Shown here piece after piece: positions 5,556 through 8,975 of a stretch of DNA of 8,975 nucleotides; within the stretch, counting starts at the first letter, position 1, and each line of letters opens with the position of its first letter. Below the pieces are notes generated by a model. The model saw nothing but the letters and a program-made list of their open reading frames with translations. It was not told the DNA's origin and did not search any database. Position numbers and translations under genes: made by a program. This DNA is from an uncultured Capnocytophaga sp. (GTDB lineage Bacteria > Bacteroidota > Bacteroidia > Flavobacteriales > Flavobacteriaceae): NCBI RefSeq assembly GCF_937936315.1, contig NZ_CALGWU010000038.1, forward strand, positions 1 through 8,975, written 5' to 3'.

Positions 5556-7985
5556 TTATCTAATAGCTGCGCCTAATTGCTTTTCAAAAGCGTCTTGTAG
5601 GCGTTGCATCGTTTTATCGATTTGTTTATCGGTAAGGGTTTTGTTGTCGTCTTGAAGGACGAAACTAAGGGCGTAACTTTTCTTGCCTTCGGGGAGCTTA
5701 TCACCTTGATACACATCGAAGAGGTTTACGCGTTGCAAGAGGTCTTTTTCGGTAGCATAGGCTACTTTATATAGATCGGCGAAGGTAACTTTATCGTCGA
5801 GCAAGAGGGCTAAATCACGGCGTACTTCGGGATATTTAGGTATTTCTTTATAGACTACTTTATGCCCTTGTACTTGTGCTACAATCACTTCCCAATTCAA
5901 ATCGGCGACGAGTACTTCTTGCTTGATTCCAAACTCTTTGAGCACTTTGGTTTTTACAACGCCTATAGTTCCTAAAAGGGTCTCCCCTATTTGCCAACGG
6001 AAACCTTCGCTGTACACCACTTCGCTATCTTCTAATGGCAAGGTAGCTATTCCCTTCAGTCCGAGACGCTCAAAAAGAGATTCTACTATCCCTTTAAGTT
6101 GGAAGAAAGAAACCTTTTGCGCTGGGCTTCCCCAGTGTTCGGGGTGGGTATTCCCTGTAAGATAAAGCACTAAATGCTTATTTTCACTATAATTACCATC
6201 GATATAGTGATAATTTTTGCCAAACTCAAACAATTTCAAATCGGAGCGTTTGCGGTTGTTGTTGTAGGCAATCACTTCTAAGCCTGAGAACACGAGATTT
6301 TTGCGCATATACCCTAAGTCGCTGCTGAGCGGATTGAGTAGTTTCACGGCTTGTTCAGGTTTCTCGGTATAAGTAGTGATTTCTTTTTCGGAAACGAGAC
6401 TATTGGTCATAATTTCGAAAAATCCTTGAGCGACTAACTGCTCGGCTACTACATTCTGCATATTATGGTCGGCATACTTATCAGAATGCGACATTGTAGC
6501 GTTCACTTTTTCGGTGATAGCGATATTGTTGTAGCCATAGATGCGGAGAATTTCCTCAATTACATCGGCTTCACGTTGTACATCTACACGGTAAGAAGGG
6601 ATTAGGAGTCCTAAACCGCGTTCGGTGAGCGAATTGACTTTGATATCGAGGGAATGAAGAATGGACTTAATGGTGTCGCGAGAGATTTTCTGACCGATGA
6701 GTTTATCGACATTCTCGAAAGCGAGGAACACCTGAAAATCTTCTTGTTTTTTAGGGTAGAAATCTATCACATCAGAAGAAATGACCCCTCCAGCGATATT
6801 TTCAATCAGTACTGCAGCGTACATCAGTGCGTACTTACAATCTTCGATGTTGATACCGCGTTCAAAACGATAAGAAGCATCGGAGTTGATAGCGTGACGT
6901 TTAGCAGTTTTGCGTACTGAAACGGGATCAAAATAAGCACTTTCTAAAAAGATGTTGCGAGTGAATGGCGTAACTCCAGAGTTATCTCCCCCTAATACCC
7001 CTGCTATACAGAGTGGTTTTTCGGCATCACAAATCATCAAATCTTCGGCGCTGAGAATATGTTCTACTCCGTCAAGGGTTTTAAATTTGGTACCCTCTTC
7101 GGCATTTTTCACTACTATTTTACGTCCGATGATATGGTCGGCATCGAAAGCGTGGAGAGGTTGCCCCATTCCGTGTAATACGTAATTGGTAGCATCGACT
7201 ACGTTGTTTTTAGGGGTAATACCTATGGCTTTCAGTTTGTTTTGCAACCATATAGGCGATTCACCAACACGTACATTGCTGATGGTTACACCGGTGTAAC
7301 GAGGCACGAGTTTTTTGTTCTGTACCTCTATATCAATTTTCACTGAGCGGTTATCGACGTGGAATTTGGTTACTGAAGGGGTAATAAGCTCTAAAGAGGT
7401 GCCTTTCTGTATCAATCCGGCACGCAAGTCGCGCGCTACACCATAGTGGCTCATTGCGTCGGCGCGGTTAGGGGTAAGACCGATTTCAAAAACCTCATCG
7501 GTTTCTACCTCAAACACTTTACTTGCGGGGGTTCCTACTTCATATTTATTATCAAGCACCATAATACCCTCATGACTTTCGCCTAATCCGAGTTCGTCTT
7601 CAGCGCAAATCATACCAAAGCTTTCTTCGCCGCGGATTTTTCCTTTTTTAATTTCAAAAGGCTTGTCGTCTTTGTCGTATAATACAGTGCCTATGGTTGC
7701 TACGAGTACTTTTTGCCCCTGAGCAACGTTAGGAGCGCCACAAACGATTTGCAAAGGAGCCTCACCGCCTACATCTACTTTGGTGATTTTGAGTTTATCG
7801 GCATTAGGATGCTTTTCGCACTCAAGCACGTGACCTACGACTACGCCTTTAAGAGCGCCTTTTACACTTTCGAAGTGTTCAATACCTTCTACTTCTAAAC
7901 CTAAATCCGTAAGAATTACTGCTGTATCTTCAGCAGGCAAGTCTAACTTCAAATATTGTTTTAACCAGTTATAGGATATTTTCAT
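5556..7985 (-). CDS. pheT: Phenylalanyl-tRNA synthetase beta subunit
   Basis: An 809-residue beta subunit of the cytoplasmic alpha2-beta2 enzyme that charges tRNA-Phe with phenylalanine. The start MKISYNWLKQYL is canonical for the family. Domains in order: N-terminal region and EMAP-like tRNA-binding domain about 40-150 (VCGAPNVAQGQKVLVATIG at 81-99); the linker GLTPNRADAMSHYGVARDLR at 169-188; B3/B4 editing region about 215-395 (VVDATNYVL, GQPLHAFDAD at 274-283); B5 about 415-490 (PSYRVDVQREADVIEEILR at 463-481); a catalytic-like core; and the C-terminal ferredoxin-fold anticodon-binding domain from about 715 (EIPKYPEVRRDLALLL). Length is normal and no residue loss is evident. The gene stands alone: pheS is not adjacent in this window, unlike the pheST operon of many other bacteria. 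It has its own promoter (8030-8060) and terminator. No long attenuator leader is visible. Confidence 0.99.
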   Translation of the reverse strand: MKISYNWLKQYLKLDLPAEDTAVILTDLGLEVEGIEHFESVKGALKGVVVGHVLECEKHPNADKLKITKVDVGGEAPLQIVCGAPNVAQGQKVLVATIGTVLYDKDDKPFEIKKGKIRGEESFGMICAEDELGLGESHEGIMVLDNKYEVGTPASKVFEVETDEVFEIGLTPNRADAMSHYGVARDLRAGLIQKGTSLELITPSVTKFHVDNRSVKIDIEVQNKKLVPRYTGVTISNVRVGESPIWLQNKLKAIGITPKNNVVDATNYVLHGMGQPLHAFDADHIIGRKIVVKNAEEGTKFKTLDGVEHILSAEDLMICDAEKPLCIAGVLGGDNSGVTPFTRNIFLESAYFDPVSVRKTAKRHAINSDASYRFERGINIEDCKYALMYAAVLIENIAGGVISSDVIDFYPKKQEDFQVFLAFENVDKLIGQKISRDTIKSILHSLDIKVNSLTERGLGLLIPSYRVDVQREADVIEEILRIYGYNNIAITEKVNATMSHSDKYADHNMQNVVAEQLVAQGFFEIMTNSLVSEKEITTYTEKPEQAVKLLNPLSSDLGYMRKNLVFSGLEVIAYNNNRKRSDLKLFEFGKNYHYIDGNYSENKHLVLYLTGNTHPEHWGSPAQKVSFFQLKGIVESLFERLGLKGIATLPLEDSEVVYSEGFRWQIGETLLGTIGVVKTKVLKEFGIKQEVLVADLNWEVIVAQVQGHKVVYKEIPKYPEVRRDLALLLDDKVTFADLYKVAYATEKDLLQRVNLFDVYQGDKLPEGKKSYALSFVLQDDNKTLTDKQIDKTMQRLQDAFEKQLGAAIR

Positions 7986-8029
7986 TCAATGAATAATTGA
8001 TAATTAACAATTAAAATATTTACAAGGGG

Positions 8030-8060
8030 CAAAGGTACAAATAATTTGGCAATTAGCAAA
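8030..8060 (-). promoter_or_regulatory. Promoter of pheT, perfect Bacteroidota consensus
   Basis: On the minus strand TTTG (8060-8057), exactly 19 bases, then TACCTTTG (8037-8030), which fits TTTG-N19-TAnnTTTG at every fixed position. Transcription should begin near 8023-8025, giving a leader of about 40 bases with no Shine-Dalgarno sequence. The site lies between the recombinase stop and pheT, so pheT does not depend on the recombinase transcript, although no terminator blocks read-through. Confidence 0.85.
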
Positions 8061-8080
8061 TTTGTAAATTAGCAAATTTG
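8051..8080. repeat. Two-copy direct repeat upstream of pheT
   Basis: AATTAGCAAATTTG occurs at 8051-8064 and again at 8067-8080, a 14-base unit with a 16-base period. Each copy contains the palindrome CAAATTTG, and the second also sits in the 10-base palindrome GCAAATTTGC (8072-8081). The first copy includes the upstream box of the pheT promoter. A partly related stretch (AATTTGGCAATTAG) comes just before. It may be a small tandem expansion or a pair of binding sites at the promoter. Confidence 0.7.
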
Positions 8081-8096
8081 CGCGATGGATATTTCA

Positions 8097-8900
8097 CTAC
8101 CAAGTAATAATCTTATCTACAATAGCCTGCTGTTCTGAAGCTGTTCGCCTTAGATAAATACGGGTAGTCTCAATACTTTCGTGCCCCATAAGGTCGGCAA
8201 GGAGAGAGATGTCGTTAAAAGCTTCCAAGAAGTTTTTAGCATATCTATGTCTGAATGAATGTGGGTAGACGACTTTAGGATTGAGACCATATCTTTCAGC
8301 AAAAAGTTTGAGTTTTTGTGCAATGCCACGTGTAGTGATACGTTCTCCCAAGCGGTTGAGAAATAGGTAGCCTGAAGTTTTTTGCTTTTTTGTAAGCCAT
8401 TTTATAGTCTCCTCACGTAACTGAAGTGGGATGAATAGGCGGCGCACTTTGCCTCCTTTAGTGTATAGATCGAAATAGCCAATTTTTACGTGTTCTACTT
8501 TTATTTGGATAAGCTCGCTTACCCTTGCTCCTGTAGCTGCCAAAAAGCGCACTACAAAATACCACATTGGGTTCTCTTCTTTTCGGAGTTGTTCTTTTAA
8601 AAAGAGGTAATCTGCCTGACTGATCACGTTTTCCAAATAAGTGCGCTGTTGTACTTTTACCGATTTAAGTCGAAGTTTAGGCTTACCGATATGTTCCAAA
8701 AACTTATTCAGTGCCTGAATACGCAAGTTCACTGTTTTAGGTTTGAAGTGCTCTATCAGGTATGTTTTGTAGAGCAAAAGGTTTTTCTTACTGAGGGATT
8801 TGTACTTTCGGTAGAAATCGTTTACAGCATATAGATAGGCAGTGACGGTATTTTCTGCCATTTGGCTCTCTTTGAGAGCAGTTTCAAAGGTTGTAACCAT
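8097..8900 (-). CDS. Tyrosine recombinase/integrase, XerC/XerD-like
   Basis: A 267-residue site-specific recombinase that cuts and rejoins DNA through a phosphotyrosine bond. The N-terminal part (about 1-85) is the helical core-binding domain, with NTVTAYLYAVNDFYRKY and later TVNLRIQALNKFLEH. The C-terminal catalytic domain holds all six expected residues: Arg126 (TGARVSEL), Lys148 (TKGGKVRRLFIP), His214 and Arg217 (PHSFRHRYA), His240 (LMGHESIETT) and the nucleophile Tyr249 (RIYLRR). At 267 residues it is shorter than typical XerC/XerD (about 300), closer to compact integrases and DNA invertases. It is probably not the housekeeping Xer protein, though that is not excluded. No other phage, transposon or conjugation gene is in view. 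A dyad straddles its start codon. I see no good Bacteroidota promoter in the 75 bases upstream; TATAAT-like hexamers are present instead. The next gene downstream is pheT, 111 bases away, with an independent promoter. Confidence 0.93.
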   Translation of the reverse strand: MVTTFETALKESQMAENTVTAYLYAVNDFYRKYKSLSKKNLLLYKTYLIEHFKPKTVNLRIQALNKFLEHIGKPKLRLKSVKVQQRTYLENVISQADYLFLKEQLRKEENPMWYFVVRFLAATGARVSELIQIKVEHVKIGYFDLYTKGGKVRRLFIPLQLREETIKWLTKKQKTSGYLFLNRLGERITTRGIAQKLKLFAERYGLNPKVVYPHSFRHRYAKNFLEAFNDISLLADLMGHESIETTRIYLRRTASEQQAIVDKIITW

Positions 8901-8932
8901 ATTGTTTGAATTTTATATTATAGTGGTTACAA
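8891..8932. repeat. Inverted repeat straddling the recombinase start codon
   Basis: TTGTAACCA (8891-8899) and TGGTTACAA (8924-8932) are perfect 9-base inverted copies separated by 24 bases. The left arm overlaps the first codons of the recombinase and the right arm lies in its upstream region. Smaller dyads are nested around it: TTCAAA (8883-8888) with TTTGAA (8905-8910), and ATATTGT (8899-8905) with ACAATAT (8930-8936). The gap is too wide for a standard tyrosine-recombinase core site (6-8 bases between arms), so an autoregulatory operator or arm-type binding sites are the more likely reading. Confidence 0.5.
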
Positions 8933-8975
8933 TATAAGAAAAACTTGTTATAGACGCTATTATAGGAAATCCACC

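Noticed and set aside
6654..6920. 88-codon plus-strand frame inside pheT
   Set aside because: It lies entirely antisense to a conserved pheT region and its sequence is dictated by pheT codons. The other plus-strand frames inside pheT, susC and the recombinase were dropped for the same reason.
8891..8932. Crossover core site (dif-like or att) for the recombinase
   Set aside because: The arms are only 9 bases and 24 bases apart, while tyrosine-recombinase core sites normally have 11-13-base arms around 6-8 bases. I kept it only as a possible regulatory or accessory site.

Overview
The window looks like a chromosomal segment of a Flavobacteriia member of the Bacteroidota, with Capnocytophaga as my best but unproven guess. 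The reasons are a SusC/SusD outer-membrane import pair, a SusD lipoprotein whose mature end starts C-K-N-D-D (like the surface-export signal described in Capnocytophaga), AT-rich intergenic DNA, no Shine-Dalgarno sequences ahead of the genes, and promoters of the Bacteroidota type (TTTG, about 19-20 bases, TAnnTTTG). All four confident genes lie on the minus strand, so the window reads from right to left.

Right end to middle: a complete tyrosine recombinase (8097-8900) has all six expected active-site residues and an inverted repeat straddling its start codon. Next, 111 bases downstream and behind a textbook promoter (8030-8060), is pheT (5556-7985), the beta subunit of phenylalanyl-tRNA synthetase. 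It ends at a strong 17-bp hairpin terminator (5504-5541) with a T tract in both directions.

Middle: a 492-base AT-rich gap (5064-5555) holds the promoter of the susCD operon, a weak hairpin, and an unrecognised 45-codon plus-strand ORF (5340-5477). That ORF would converge on the pheT terminator.

Left half: the susC (1908-5063) and susD (185-1882) homologues are 25 bases apart and almost certainly one operon. They would form a TonB-dependent transporter with a surface lipoprotein lid for an unknown oligomeric nutrient. No degrading enzyme, regulator or sigma/anti-sigma gene accompanies them here, and SusC lacks the STN domain used for transenvelope signalling. The operon ends at a hairpin terminator (61-101).

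The least expected observation is between the susD stop and this terminator. Bases 104-190 are a decayed fragment of a second susC gene, matching the N-terminal carboxypeptidase-regulatory-like domain of the intact SusC (46 of 54 bases identical in the best block, hand count) and joined to susD at a 10-base identity covering the susD stop codon. It suggests that a neighbouring SusCD locus was lost by deletion. Otherwise the content is ordinary, and I see no convincing new multi-gene system. Bases 1-60 hold nothing I can assign.
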